DNA from: an uncultured Clostridia bacterium
Lineage (GTDB): Bacteria; Bacillota; Clostridia; TANB77; CAG-508
Assembly: GCA_947624735.1 (NCBI GenBank)
Contig: CANQLM010000005.1
Coordinates: 1 to 33,550, forward strand
Direction: 5' to 3'
DNA length: 33,550 nucleotides
Below are positions 8,741 to 17,995 of this stretch, one piece after another (positions within the stretch are counted from its first letter, which is position 1; each line of letters opens with the position of its first letter). The notes beneath the pieces are model-generated. The model was given only the letters and a program-made list of their open reading frames with translations, was not told the origin of the DNA and made no database searches. The position numbers and the translations under genes were made by a program.

Positions 8741-9568
8741 TTATATTATAAACATCGTAAGTAGAATATATGCAAAAGGCACTATAAAAATTACGCTATC
8801 AAATCTATCAAGAAGTCCTCCATGCCCTGGCATAATATTACTAAAATCTTTTATTTCACAATATCTTTTTATACTTGATTCTGCTAAATCTCCAATTTGT
8901 CCTATTATTGCTAAAATTCCAGTTATAAAGGCAATTTCGAAATAATTAATACTCAAAGAAGCTATATTATTAATTGCAAATGTATATAATAAGCCTATAA
9001 TAATTGCACTAACTATACCTGCTATACATCCTTCAATAGTCTTATTAGGACTAATTTCAGTAAATTTGTGTTTTCCAATTTTTCTTCCTATTAGGTAGGC
9101 AAATATATCGCTTCCCCAAGCACTAATAAGTGGATACCATAAAAATAACTTTCCTTTTGCATAAATAAGATTAAAGAATGATAACATAATAGCAATATAA
9201 CAAATTCCAAATAATGTAACTGTTATATCTATTATATTCTTTTTTCCATTAGAAAATAACAATTCTATGGTTAAAATTAAAATAGAAGCAAGTATCATCC
9301 ACACAATTGACATTCCTATATAAGCTTTATTATTTAGATTTACTAAAACTAAAATAATGCACACTAAATATCCAAGCCAACTTGATGGATTTGCTTTTTT
9401 ATTTATTTTAAATCCGTTAAAATATTCATATAAGCATATTATTGATAACATACCTATTGCTACACTAAACACTATATCATTTGCAAATATAAATATAATT
9501 AATACTAAAGGAAATCCTAATACTGCACTTATTACCCTAGTTAATAAATCTTTTTTCTTTTTCTCCAT
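8741..9568 (-). CDS. cdsA: Phosphatidate cytidylyltransferase (CDP-diglyceride synthase)
   Basis: This 275-residue polytopic membrane protein has eight or so hydrophobic segments. The CDS family signature is intact near the C-terminus: SSIKRYCEIKDFSNIMPGHG followed by GLLDRFDS. It makes CDP-diacylglycerol from phosphatidic acid and CTP, the branch point for phosphatidylglycerol and cardiolipin synthesis. It follows uppS by 45 bases and precedes rseP by 6. dxr, often found directly after cdsA in Firmicutes, is not here. The length is normal. Confidence 0.93.
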   Translation of the reverse strand: MEKKKKDLLTRVISAVLGFPLVLIIFIFANDIVFSVAIGMLSIICLYEYFNGFKINKKANPSSWLGYLVCIILVLVNLNNKAYIGMSIVWMILASILILTIELLFSNGKKNIIDITVTLFGICYIAIMLSFFNLIYAKGKLFLWYPLISAWGSDIFAYLIGRKIGKHKFTEISPNKTIEGCIAGIVSAIIIGLLYTFAINNIASLSINYFEIAFITGILAIIGQIGDLAESSIKRYCEIKDFSNIMPGHGGLLDRFDSVIFIVPFAYILLTMFII

Positions 9569-9613
9569 TAATATATTCCTTTCTTAAACAGTTGATATTT
9601 AAAAAATTTCTAA

Positions 9614-10315
9614 TTATTTTCCTTTTCTTCTTTGACGGTTAGAAAAATCTTCTATTGCTTTATCTATATCTTCTGTTTTAAAGTCAGGCCAATATTTATC
9701 TAAGAATAGGAATTCAGAATATGTAATTTGCCAAGGCAAAAAGTTACTTGTTCTATACTCTCCAGATGTTCTTATAACTAAATCTGGGTCGACTTGCCCA
9801 TATGTATAAAGATTATCTGAAATCATATCTTCATCAATATCATCTATTTTTATTTTACCTTCTTGCACTTTTTCAGCAATAAGTTTTGTTGCCCTTACTA
9901 TTTCTGCTCTTCCGCCATAATTAAATGCTATATTTAGTTTAAGACCTGTATTGTCCTTTGTTCTTTCTTCCATTTTAAGCATTTTTTCTCTTAATGTAGG
10001 TGGAACTCCTTCTTTATCTCCTAAAATTCTTAGTTTTATATTTTCCAAATCCGCTGTTTTTAAAAATCTATCAAGATAAAGCTCTAATATTTTCATTAAA
10101 GCTCCTACCTCTTCTTTTGTTCTTTTCCAATTTTCTGTAGAAAATGCATATACTGTTAATATCTCAAGTCCTATTTTATTACAATACTTTGTAATTTCTT
10201 CTAAAACTTCTGCTCCTTTTTTGTGTCCTAATGCTGTTTCTAAATTATTTTGCTTAGCCCATCTTCTGTTTCCATCCATAATTATTGCTATATGTTTTAT
10301 ATCAGAATTTTCCAT
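9614..10315 (-). CDS. uppS: Isoprenyl transferase (undecaprenyl diphosphate synthase)
   Basis: This 233-residue cis-prenyltransferase has the N-terminal catalytic motif IIMDGNRRWAKQ (residues 11-22, D14 catalytic, R17-R18) and the C-terminal signature RTSGEYRTSNFLPWQ (182-196) followed by SEFLFLDKYWPDF. It extends farnesyl diphosphate with isopentenyl diphosphate to make the C55 carrier lipid for peptidoglycan and other wall polymers. It sits 34 bases after frr and before cdsA in the conserved order. It needs isopentenyl diphosphate, yet the two precursor genes often linked to this cluster are absent. Confidence 0.95.
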   Translation of the reverse strand: MENSDIKHIAIIMDGNRRWAKQNNLETALGHKKGAEVLEEITKYCNKIGLEILTVYAFSTENWKRTKEEVGALMKILELYLDRFLKTADLENIKLRILGDKEGVPPTLREKMLKMEERTKDNTGLKLNIAFNYGGRAEIVRATKLIAEKVQEGKIKIDDIDEDMISDNLYTYGQVDPDLVIRTSGEYRTSNFLPWQITYSEFLFLDKYWPDFKTEDIDKAIEDFSNRQRRKGK

Positions 10316-10349
10316 AAATATTTCCTTCCATATTATAATTTTATTGCAT

Positions 10350-10898
10350 TTAAACAGACATTATTTCATTTTCTTTTTTAGAAAATACTTCATCTATTTT
10401 TGCTATGCTACTATCTGTAGCTTTTTGAATTTTATCTTCTAAACTTCTTTCTTCATCTTCAGATATTTCATTATTTTTTAAACTAGCCTTTGCTTCATCC
10501 ATTTCATCTCTTCTAACATTTCTAATTGCAACTTTAGCATCCTCTGCCATTTTTTTAATATCTTTAACTATTTCTTTTCTTCTTTCTTCTGTAAGTTCTG
10601 GAAATACTAAACGGATTAGTTGTCCATCATTTACTGGATGAATACCTATTCCGGCAATTTCTATAGCTTTTTCAACTTGTGATAATATACTTCTATCCCA
10701 TGGTTGAATAACGATAAGTCTTGCCTCTGGAACTGAGATACTTGCAACTTGGTTAAGAGGTGTTGTCACTCCATAATACTCAACTTGTACCTTATTTAAT
10801 ATTGCAGGATTTGCCCTACCTGCTCTTACTTCTTGAAAACTATCTTGTAAATTGTTAATTACTTTTTCCATTTTTTCATTCATTACTTCTAAACTCAT
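10350..10898 (-). CDS. frr: Ribosome recycling factor
   Basis: This 182-residue protein has the RRF fold: MEKVINNLQDSFQEVRAGRANPAILNKVQVEYYG, the VASISVPEARLIVIQPWD hinge region, GIHPVNDGQLIRLVFPELTEERRKE, and a C-terminal helix. With EF-G it splits post-termination ribosomes. AGGAGGATTTT precedes the ATG. It follows pyrH by 49 bases, the near-universal pyrH-frr pair. The length is normal (about 185). Confidence 0.96.
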   Translation of the reverse strand: MSLEVMNEKMEKVINNLQDSFQEVRAGRANPAILNKVQVEYYGVTTPLNQVASISVPEARLIVIQPWDRSILSQVEKAIEIAGIGIHPVNDGQLIRLVFPELTEERRKEIVKDIKKMAEDAKVAIRNVRRDEMDEAKASLKNNEISEDEERSLEDKIQKATDSSIAKIDEVFSKKENEIMSV

Positions 10899-10947
10899 AA
10901 AATCCTCCTAAAATTTTTTTATTATAAAAATCTTTTGTTAATTTATT

Positions 10948-11643
10948 TTAATCAACTTTTGTTCCCACATCTTCTTCATTTACAGCTTTAATGATATTAT
11001 CTGGGTCACTCATTGCAAATATAACAAGTGGTATGTCATTATCTTTGCAAAGTGAAATAGCTGTAGAGTCCATAACTTTTAAATCTTTTTCTAAAATTTC
11101 TTGATATGTTATATGGTCAATTTTTTGTGCAGTTGGATCTATCTTTGGATCTGCAGTATAAACTCCATCTATAGTTTTAGCAACTAAAATTGCATTTGCA
11201 CCAATTTCTGCTGCCCTTAAAGCTGCAGCTGTATCTGTTGAGAAAAATGGATCTCCAACTCCACAAGAGAATATAACTATTCTTCCTTTTTGCAAATGTT
11301 CCATTGCCTCTCTTTGAGAAAATGGTTCTGCTACTCTTTTCATTTCTATAGCTGTTTGAACTATTGCTTCTATTCCTCTTTTTTCAATAGCATCTTGCAA
11401 AGCTAAGCCATTCATTGCAGTAGCAAGCATTCCCATATAATCCGCTGTTGTTCTTACCATATTTTCGCCATATTTACCTCTCCAAAAATTGCCTCCACCA
11501 ACAACTATTGCAACTTCAACACCTAAATCATATATGCTTTTTATTGCATCACATACTTCATTAATTGTTTCTTCGTTGATTCCTACTTTTTGGTCTCCTG
11601 CTAGTGCTTCTCCACTTAATTTTAACAATACTCTTTTATACAT
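10948..11643 (-). CDS. pyrH: Uridylate kinase
   Basis: This 231-residue amino-acid-kinase-fold enzyme starts YKRVLLKLSGEALAG, followed by VAIVVGGGNFWRG, MGMLATAMNGLALQDA, VAEPFSQREAMEHLQKG and GVGDPFFSTDTAAALRA. It phosphorylates UMP to UDP for RNA and sugar-nucleotide synthesis and is hexameric and allosteric in bacteria. It is first in the minus-strand cluster, with AGAAAGGATATATATT before the ATG. The tsf and rpsB genes that often precede it are not present; a divergent Fic module lies upstream instead. Confidence 0.96.
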   Translation of the reverse strand: MYKRVLLKLSGEALAGDQKVGINEETINEVCDAIKSIYDLGVEVAIVVGGGNFWRGKYGENMVRTTADYMGMLATAMNGLALQDAIEKRGIEAIVQTAIEMKRVAEPFSQREAMEHLQKGRIVIFSCGVGDPFFSTDTAAALRAAEIGANAILVAKTIDGVYTADPKIDPTAQKIDHITYQEILEKDLKVMDSTAISLCKDNDIPLVIFAMSDPDNIIKAVNEEDVGTKVD

Positions 11644-11694
11644 AATATATATCCTTTCTGCTCTTATGTAAATTATTGCTAATTCTACATTTGT

Positions 11695-11723
11695 ATTCTA
11701 TCATATATATCTTAAAACTTAAA
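11695..11723 (-). promoter_or_regulatory. Candidate promoter of the pyrH-frr-uppS-cdsA-rseP-polC transcript
   Basis: On the minus strand TTTAAG (11718-11723) and TAGAAT (11695-11700) are 17 bases apart, about 50 bases upstream of the pyrH ATG. The match is moderate, but it is the best candidate in the divergent intergenic region. Confidence 0.4.
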
Positions 11724-11820
11724 TAGAATAAATAAAAAAATTTTAAATATGAGTATTTTTTATATTTATGATTGTAATAAAATGTAATATTAGTAAATGT
11801 AAATTTTTTCGCTAAAATAC

Positions 11821-11849
11821 TGGATTTTTCTTATATTTTATGGTATAAT
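11821..11849 (+). promoter_or_regulatory. Extended -10 promoter of the Fic toxin-antitoxin pair
   Basis: TATAAT (11844-11849) is preceded by TGG, giving an extended -10 (TGGTATAAT). A weak -35 (TGGATT, 11821-11826) lies 17 bases upstream. Transcription from about 11856 supports the ATG at 11892 as the antitoxin start rather than the upstream GTG. Confidence 0.6.
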
Positions 11850-11891
11850 ATAAGTGTAGTGTTTTTTAGCTACTTGAAAGGATTTTGTATT

Positions 11892-12080
11892 ATGAAAATG
11901 AATAAAAATGAATTAATTATAAATAATATAAAAACTTCTATGGAAATGGAAAATCAATTTTTAACAGATAGAGATATTAATGTTTTAAACAATTTTGCTG
12001 ATGATAAAATCACATTACAAGATGCTATTTCTACTTTTAAAACTGATGCAATCTCTTCTTTTAAGAAAATGACTTTTTAA
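11892..12080 (+). CDS. Fic antitoxin (class I, FicA/VbhA-like)
   Basis: This 62-residue protein starts at ATG 11892 with AAAGGA nine bases upstream. The first helix holds S16-MEM-E20-N21, matching the inhibitory [S/T]xxxE[G/N] motif with which class I antitoxins push their Glu into the Fic active site and block ATP binding. The second half (NNFADDKITLQDAISTFKTD) resembles the helical tail of these small antitoxins. It lies 50 bases before the Fic gene on the same transcript. The motif and the neighbour together make the call strong despite the short length. Confidence 0.8.
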   Translation: MKMNKNELIINNIKTSMEMENQFLTDRDINVLNNFADDKITLQDAISTFKTDAISSFKKMTF

Positions 12081-12130
12081 ATATTTTAATGTACCATTTT
12101 TATACTTTTACAAAAGGAGTAATATTATAA

Positions 12131-12715
12131 ATGTATGAAGCTAGAAATTCTATATATTGTTATAAAGATACTAATATATTAATAAATAAGTTAGATATAA
12201 AAGACCCAGTAATTCTTTCAGATTATGAAAAGCGTATTGTTTCTTTAAAGTTACTTGCTCTTCATAAACAAGGTATTACTGGGAATTTTGATTCAAAGCA
12301 TTTTATTAGCATTCATAAATTTTTGTTTGAAGATATATATCCGTTTGCTGGAGAATTCAGAGCAGAAAATATCGCTAAAGATAATTTTAGCTTTGCTGAT
12401 TACCAATATATTGAGCAAGAACTAACTAAAATATTAGACAAACTAAAAAATGAAAATTATCTTCAAGGTTTATCTAAAGAAGATTTAGCAAAACGTTTAG
12501 CATATTATTGGGCTGAACTTAATGTTCTTCATCCTTTTAGAGAAGGTAATGGAAGAACTACTAGAGAGTTTTTAAGACAACTTGCTCTTAAAAATGGATA
12601 TTTATTAGATTTACAAAATGTTAATACTAATGAACTTCTAGATGCTAGCATCAAATCTGTTTTTAATGAAAATGAACTTGCTAATTTGATTTATAAAACT
12701 CTAGATGATGAATAG
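12131..12715 (+). CDS. Fic family AMP-transferase toxin
   Basis: This 194-residue protein has an intact Fic active site H134-PFREGNGRTTR145, with the catalytic His, the anion-binding GNGR loop and the final Arg. The flap region is DIYPFAGEFRAENIAKDNFSF (69-89), which positions the target. Fic proteins usually transfer AMP to Tyr, Ser or Thr; bacterial class I toxins modify targets such as DNA gyrase and topoisomerase IV, though the target here is unknown. The inhibitory helix is supplied in trans by the preceding gene. AAAAGGAG precedes the ATG. It is a self-contained two-gene module between housekeeping genes, which fits lateral arrival. Confidence 0.92.
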   Translation: MYEARNSIYCYKDTNILINKLDIKDPVILSDYEKRIVSLKLLALHKQGITGNFDSKHFISIHKFLFEDIYPFAGEFRAENIAKDNFSFADYQYIEQELTKILDKLKNENYLQGLSKEDLAKRLAYYWAELNVLHPFREGNGRTTREFLRQLALKNGYLLDLQNVNTNELLDASIKSVFNENELANLIYKTLDDE

Positions 12716-12743
12716 TCAAAAATTTTAAATTTATTAAAAAAAT

Positions 12744-12776
12744 AAAACAAGAATTTTTCAATAAAATCCTTGCTTT
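12744..12776. terminator. Bidirectional terminator between the Fic and ABC genes
   Basis: AAAACAAGAATTTT and AAAATCCTTGCTTT form a stem with one G-T type mismatch and a five-base loop. T-rich tracts lie on both outer sides (TTTATTTTTTTATT on plus, TTTTATTTTTTTAATAA on minus). It serves the convergent fic and ABC exporter transcripts. Confidence 0.7.
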
Positions 12777-12782
12777 ATTTTT

Positions 12783-14606
12783 TTATTGTTCTTCTTCAGT
12801 CTCAAATTGGGAATTATACAAATTAGCATAAGCACCATTTTTAGCTAAAAGTTCTGTATGAGTTCCTTGTTCTACTATATCTCCATGTTCCATAACTAAT
12901 ATTAAATCTGCATTTTTTATTGTTGATAATCTGTGTGCAATAATAAAACTTGTTCTTCCTTTCATTAAATTGTCCATTGCTTCTTGTATTTTTATTTCAG
13001 TTCTTGTATCAATGCTAGATGTTGCTTCATCTAAAATTAATATTTTAGGATTAGCTAAAATAACTCTAGCTATTGTAAGTAACTGCTTTTGTCCAGCAGA
13101 TATATTTGATGTTTCTTCATTTAATATCATATCATATCCATTTGGAAGAGTTTTTATAAAATGATGTACATTTGCTGCTTTGGCTGCTTCTATTACTTCA
13201 TTATCAGTTGCATCTGGTTTGCCATATTTAATATTTTCTTTAACTGTTCCGCTAAATAACCAAGTATCTTGAAGAACCATTCCAAATAATTTTCTTATAT
13301 CTTCTCTTTTATATTCTGCAACATTATTTCCATCTATATATATTGCTCCATCATTTAAATCATAAAATCTCATAAGTAGTTTAACTATAGTTGTCTTTCC
13401 TGCTCCTGTTGGACCAACAATTGCAATTTTTTGACCATCTTTAATGTTTGCACTGAAATCATTAATTATTATTTTATCTTCATTATATCCAAATTTTACA
13501 TTTTCAAATTTAATATTACCTTTTAGGTTTTCTAATTTCTTTGTGTGTTTTACTTTTTCAATTTCTTCTTTTTCTTCTAAGAAATTAAATATCCTTTCAG
13601 AGGCTGCTGCCATCTCTTGAAGCACACCTGATATTTGAGCAATTTGTGCAATAGGTTGGTTGAACTGTCTACTATATTGTATAAATGATTGTATATTTCC
13701 TACTGTTATTCTTCCTTTTATTGCTAGATATCCTCCAAGTATTGCAATAGCAACATAAGACACATTTCCAATAAAATTCATAATTGGATGCATTAATCCT
13801 GATAAAAATTGCGCTTTCCAACCTGCATTGTATAATGCATCATTTTCTTTTTCAAAAGCTTCTATTGTTTTTTCTTCACCATTAAATGCTTTTATAATGA
13901 TATGTCCACCATATGCTTCTTCTACTCTAGCATTTACATGTCCTATGCCATCTTGTTGAGCAGTAAAGTATTTTTGAGATTTTTTTACTATTATCCCAAC
14001 AAAAATTGTTGTAAATGGCAAAATAATTAGTGAGACAAATGTCATTGTTACACTTATTGAAAGCATCATTACTAAAATTCCTATTACTGTGCATATTGAC
14101 GATATTATTTGAGTAATGCTTTGGTTTAAGTTCATTGATAGAGTATCAATATCATTTGTAATTATTGATAATACTTCTCCATCTGTCTTTTTATCAAAAT
14201 ATCCCATTGGTAATTTATTTATTTTTTGTGCTAAGTCATTTCTCATTTTATATGTGATTTTTTGTGATACATTTGTCATAACAAACCCTTGAATTGCTGA
14301 GAAACACATACTTATTATATATAGAGTTAGAAGTGTCAATAATATATGTGCAATGTTTTCAAAGTTAATTCCTGCTCCACCTGATATTTTGCTCGTTAGT
14401 CCTGTATATATTTCAGTTGTAGCATTTCCTAAAACTTTTGGTCCAACTATATTAAATATAGTTCCACCTATTGCAAATACAAAAACTACTATCAGTTGCC
14501 ATTTATAATTTACTAAATAATTCTTGATTAGTTTAAGCATTGAACCTTTAAAGTCTTTTGCTCTATCTAGTCCACCATTTCTTGGTTTTCTTACTGGTCC
14601 TGGCAC
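12783..14606 (-). CDS. ABC exporter half-transporter, canonical ATPase subunit
   Basis: This 607-residue protein has a type IV ABC exporter membrane domain (six segments, about residues 35-330) and then an ATPase domain. Walker A is GPTGAGKTT, the signature is NISAGQKQ, Walker B is ILILDEATSSID with the catalytic Glu, and the H-loop is IAHRLST. All catalytic parts are intact. The start is GTG at 14606, after AAGGAAGTGTAAAAA; the upstream gene's stop is only three bases away, indicating coupling. With the partner it would form a heterodimeric multidrug or lipid exporter of the BmrCD/TM287-288 kind. The substrate is not evident. Confidence 0.93.
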   Translation of the reverse strand: MPGPVRKPRNGGLDRAKDFKGSMLKLIKNYLVNYKWQLIVVFVFAIGGTIFNIVGPKVLGNATTEIYTGLTSKISGGAGINFENIAHILLTLLTLYIISMCFSAIQGFVMTNVSQKITYKMRNDLAQKINKLPMGYFDKKTDGEVLSIITNDIDTLSMNLNQSITQIISSICTVIGILVMMLSISVTMTFVSLIILPFTTIFVGIIVKKSQKYFTAQQDGIGHVNARVEEAYGGHIIIKAFNGEEKTIEAFEKENDALYNAGWKAQFLSGLMHPIMNFIGNVSYVAIAILGGYLAIKGRITVGNIQSFIQYSRQFNQPIAQIAQISGVLQEMAAASERIFNFLEEKEEIEKVKHTKKLENLKGNIKFENVKFGYNEDKIIINDFSANIKDGQKIAIVGPTGAGKTTIVKLLMRFYDLNDGAIYIDGNNVAEYKREDIRKLFGMVLQDTWLFSGTVKENIKYGKPDATDNEVIEAAKAANVHHFIKTLPNGYDMILNEETSNISAGQKQLLTIARVILANPKILILDEATSSIDTRTEIKIQEAMDNLMKGRTSFIIAHRLSTIKNADLILVMEHGDIVEQGTHTELLAKNGAYANLYNSQFETEEEQ

Positions 14607-14609
14607 TTT

Positions 14610-16892
14610 TTACACTTCCTTTCTTTTTAGTTCTTCTTCAGATAATTGTGATGTAGCTATTTGTCTATATGTTTCGCAATTTTCTAGCAATTCCTCATGA
14701 GTACCTTTTCCAACAATTTTGCCTTCTTCTAATACTATAATTTGTTCTGCGTTTAAAATTGTACTTACTCTTTGTGCTACTATTATTACTGTTTTTCCTT
14801 CTGTCTTTTCTTTCAATGCTTCTCTTAAATTTCTATCTGTTTTTAAGTCTAATGCTGAAAAGCTATCGTCAAAGATAAATATTTCTGGGTCTATTGCCAA
14901 AGCCCTTGCTATTGACAAACGTTGTTTTTGTCCTCCTGATACGTTGTTACCACCTTGTGCTATTGGAGAATCATATTTATCTGTTTTGCTTTCGATAAAC
15001 TCTGTTGCTTGTGCTATATCTGCTGCTCGTTCCATTTCTTTATTAGAAATATTTTTTCCATATTTAATATTACTTTCTATTGTTCCAGAGAATAAAATGC
15101 CTTTTTGTGGAACATAGCCTATTTTTTCTCTTAGACTTTTCTGAGAAACATCTTTTACATTTACTCCATCAACAAGGAGTTCTCCTCCTGTTACGTCATA
15201 AAATCTTGGAATAAGATTTATTATTGTTGACTTTCCACTTCCTGTACTTCCTATAATTGCAGTAGTTTCACCAGGTTTTGCTGTAAAATTAATATCTGTT
15301 AATATTTCAGTATCTGCATCTGGATATCTAAAAGATACATTTCTAAATTCAACTAAACCTTTTTTATTTTTGTCGAATTTAGCCTGTTTTTCCTTTGGTT
15401 TGTCTTCTATTTGTGGTTTTGTTTCTATAACTTCATTTATACGGTTAGCTGAAACTGATGCTCTTGGAAGAATTATTGAAATCATTGAAATCATTAGGAA
15501 ACTCATAACAATATGCATTGCATATTGTAAAAATGCCATCATATTTCCAACTTGCATTACTCCTGAATCAATGTTATGTCCTCCAACCCATATTATAAGT
15601 ATAGTTATTCCTTGCATTATAAACATCATAACTGGCGTCATTAAGCTCATTGTTCTGTTTACAAATATACTGTTTTTCATTAAATCTTTATTTGCTAAAT
15701 CAAATCTGTCCTCTTCTCTTTTTTGAGTGTTAAATGCTCTTATTACTGGTATTCCTTTTAAAATTTCTCTTGCTACTAAATTAAGTTTGTCTATCAATGT
15801 TTGCATTAATCTAAATCTTGGCATTGCTAAAATAAATAAAGTTCCAACTAATATAATTATCAATACTACAGCTAAACCAATTATCCAAGCCATTGATAAA
15901 TTACTTGTTGTTATTACTGTAATTAATCCCCCGATTGCCATTATTGGTGCATATACAACAACTCTAAATAACATTGTTAAAAGGTCTTGTATCCTTTGAA
16001 TGTCATTTGTATTTCTGGTAATTAGTGATGCTGCTCCAAATTCTCTAAACTCTTTATTAGAAAAGCTAAGTGATTTTTTGAATACTTTTTCTCTTAGAGT
16101 TTTACCAAGTTTTGCTGCAACTTTTGAAGAGAAAAACATTATTAAAATTGCACAGCTCATACTGATTAAAGCTACTCCAAGCATTTGTAAGCCTGTTAGC
16201 AGTATGTAGCCATTAGAAATTGAAGTCGTATCTAATCCAATTTTTTCGTATTCACTTTTTATAAAAGCATTAGCTCCTTGCTCTTTAATTGACTCTGACA
16301 TACTATCTATTTGAGTATTAATTTGGGTAAGTAATGTATTTCTTGTATTTTCTGGCATTGTTTTTATAACATCAATCAGGCTGTTTGTTTCAAGCATACT
16401 ATCTATCACTTGTGGGTTTACAATACTATTTTGTCCTGATTGTGTACTTCCACTACTCATAGCTTGCTTTAATGCTTCTTTTATCTGATTTGAAAACTGT
16501 TCACTTTGCATTAAATTAAGTAACATAAGAGGCGCAGAAATATTATTATTTAAATCTTTTCTTTCCTCTTTTGAAATATTTTTTAATTTGTACAATTCTT
16601 CATTTTCTAAGATAGGATATTCTTTTACATTTTTTTCTGTCTTTTCCATCAGTTCATATTTAGACATGATTTCTTCATCTTTGTCTGTAAAATACATTAA
16701 TTCATCCATTGAGTTTTTGGTTATTACTTCTGGTGATGGATTAGTTATTCCACTTTGCTGAATTCCTACATTTACAATTTGTGATGTAAAATCTGGAAGT
16801 TTTAAATCTGCTGCTGCTTGAACACATAAAAGTATAAATATTATAAGAACAAAAGTCCACGATTCTTTAAGATTTTTTAATACTTTTAACAT
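14610..16892 (-). CDS. ABC exporter half-transporter, degenerate ATPase subunit with large extracellular insert
   Basis: This 760-residue protein is longer than its partner because of about 180 residues, rich in Gln, Asn and Glu, between membrane segments 1 and 2 (about 45-230). These would face outside. The ATPase domain has Walker A GSTGSGKST and signature NVSGGQKQR. Walker B reads IFIFDDSFSALD, with Asp in place of the catalytic Glu, and the H-loop reads VAQRVST, with Gln in place of His. One ATP site of the pair is therefore expected to be non-hydrolytic, as is typical of heterodimeric exporters. It is the first gene of the two-gene operon, behind a consensus promoter. Confidence 0.92.
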   Translation of the reverse strand: MLKVLKNLKESWTFVLIIFILLCVQAAADLKLPDFTSQIVNVGIQQSGITNPSPEVITKNSMDELMYFTDKDEEIMSKYELMEKTEKNVKEYPILENEELYKLKNISKEERKDLNNNISAPLMLLNLMQSEQFSNQIKEALKQAMSSGSTQSGQNSIVNPQVIDSMLETNSLIDVIKTMPENTRNTLLTQINTQIDSMSESIKEQGANAFIKSEYEKIGLDTTSISNGYILLTGLQMLGVALISMSCAILIMFFSSKVAAKLGKTLREKVFKKSLSFSNKEFREFGAASLITRNTNDIQRIQDLLTMLFRVVVYAPIMAIGGLITVITTSNLSMAWIIGLAVVLIIILVGTLFILAMPRFRLMQTLIDKLNLVAREILKGIPVIRAFNTQKREEDRFDLANKDLMKNSIFVNRTMSLMTPVMMFIMQGITILIIWVGGHNIDSGVMQVGNMMAFLQYAMHIVMSFLMISMISIILPRASVSANRINEVIETKPQIEDKPKEKQAKFDKNKKGLVEFRNVSFRYPDADTEILTDINFTAKPGETTAIIGSTGSGKSTIINLIPRFYDVTGGELLVDGVNVKDVSQKSLREKIGYVPQKGILFSGTIESNIKYGKNISNKEMERAADIAQATEFIESKTDKYDSPIAQGGNNVSGGQKQRLSIARALAIDPEIFIFDDSFSALDLKTDRNLREALKEKTEGKTVIIVAQRVSTILNAEQIIVLEEGKIVGKGTHEELLENCETYRQIATSQLSEEELKRKEV

Positions 16893-16940
16893 TTTGTTAG
16901 AACTCCTTTTTTATCTTTATAATTTTATTTGCATTATATT

Positions 16941-16969
16941 ATTATAATTAATCATTATTTTTTTGTCAA
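16941..16969 (-). promoter_or_regulatory. Consensus promoter of the ABC exporter operon
   Basis: On the minus strand TTGACA (16964-16969) and TATAAT (16941-16946) are both perfect and 17 bases apart. The palindrome AACAATTGTT (16974-16983) sits just upstream of the -35 and could be an operator. No regulator gene is adjacent. Confidence 0.85.
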
Positions 16970-17046
16970 TGAAAACAATTGTTGATAAATGTAAATTTTT
17001 AGTGAATTTTTAAGTTTGAAAATATATTTTAATTTATATTTTGTTA

Positions 17047-17055
17047 TGTTATAAT
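17047..17055 (+). promoter_or_regulatory. Extended -10 promoter of the glycosyltransferase gene
   Basis: TGTTATAAT gives a perfect -10 (17050-17055) with the upstream TG. The -35 is weak. The ATG at 17085 follows AGAAAGGAATGG about 30 bases downstream, so the leader is very short. Confidence 0.6.
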
Positions 17056-17084
17056 GTCTATAGTAAGAAAGGAATGGAATTGTT

Positions 17085-17993
17085 ATGGAAGATTTAATTA
17101 GTGTTATAGTAACTGTTTATAATAATGAAAAAACATTAAAAGATTGTATAATGTCAATTATAAGTCAAACTTATAGAAATATTGAAATAATTATAGTTGA
17201 TGATGGTTCAACTGATACTTCTAGTCAAATTTGTAATGAACTTTTAATTAGTAATTCTAGATTGAAAATAATATCACAACTTCACTCTGGTTTGCCTTCT
17301 GCTAGAAATAAGGCTTTGGATGAAGCTCGTGGGAAATACATTACTTTTGTTAATGGCTCTGATAAGTTAGAAAAAGACTGTTTAGAAAATTTGCATCTAA
17401 TGGTTTCTTCTTATGATGTTGATATTGCTGTTTGCTCAGTTTACACTAATGAAATAAAAAATACATCTAACAAGATAATTACATTAGATAAAGAAGATGC
17501 TTTAAGACAACTTTTAATTGAAGATATTATTAAAAATACTCCTTGTGGAAAATTATTTTCTCGTGAACTTTTTAAACTAATTAGATTCTCCACAACTGAA
17601 GTTGAAACTGTTTTTAAATTATTTGAACAATGTAACAAAGTTGCTCTTATGAATAATGATTGTTATTTTTTAAGAAATAAATTAAGCTTCCCTCTTAATT
17701 TTTCATTAGATAAGGATTTAAGAATAATGAAATTATATCCAAGCCTTTCTATTTATTGTAAATGTAACATCATAAAAGAAATTCAAAATTATTTTTATGA
17801 TTGTATTACTAATAATAAAACTATTGAAGATGAAGAAAAAATTTATGATACTTTTATAAAACTTGTCCAAAGTGATGGAGATAAAATTAGTAGCTACTTT
17901 GGCAATGTAAGAAAAGCTCATTTATATTTGCTTGCAGATGACCTTAAAAATTATAAAATTGTATGCCCTGTTTTACCTGATTTAAATAATTAA
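17085..17993 (+). CDS. Family 2 glycosyltransferase with altered DxD motif
   Basis: This 302-residue protein has an N-terminal GT-A fold: ISVIVTVYNNEKTLKDCI, IEIIIVDDGSTDTS (D39-D40), SGLPSARNKALDEARGKYITFVN. The metal-binding DxD normally found as FVDSDD reads F-V-N90-G-S-D93, so the first Asp is lost. Either this is a substrate-specific variant or metal binding is weakened. The C-terminal half is divergent and I cannot assign a sugar. No membrane segment is evident, so it is likely cytosolic or peripheral. It is a single-gene transcript with its own promoter and terminator, not part of a polysaccharide cluster. Confidence 0.85.
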   Translation: MEDLISVIVTVYNNEKTLKDCIMSIISQTYRNIEIIIVDDGSTDTSSQICNELLISNSRLKIISQLHSGLPSARNKALDEARGKYITFVNGSDKLEKDCLENLHLMVSSYDVDIAVCSVYTNEIKNTSNKIITLDKEDALRQLLIEDIIKNTPCGKLFSRELFKLIRFSTTEVETVFKLFEQCNKVALMNNDCYFLRNKLSFPLNFSLDKDLRIMKLYPSLSIYCKCNIIKEIQNYFYDCITNNKTIEDEEKIYDTFIKLVQSDGDKISSYFGNVRKAHLYLLADDLKNYKIVCPVLPDLNN

Positions 17994-17995
17994 TA

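Noticed and set aside
12783-16892. ABC pair as a bacteriocin or toxin exporter linked to the Fic module
   Set aside because: No peptidase domain, precursor peptide or shared transcript; the two units converge and are separated by a terminator.
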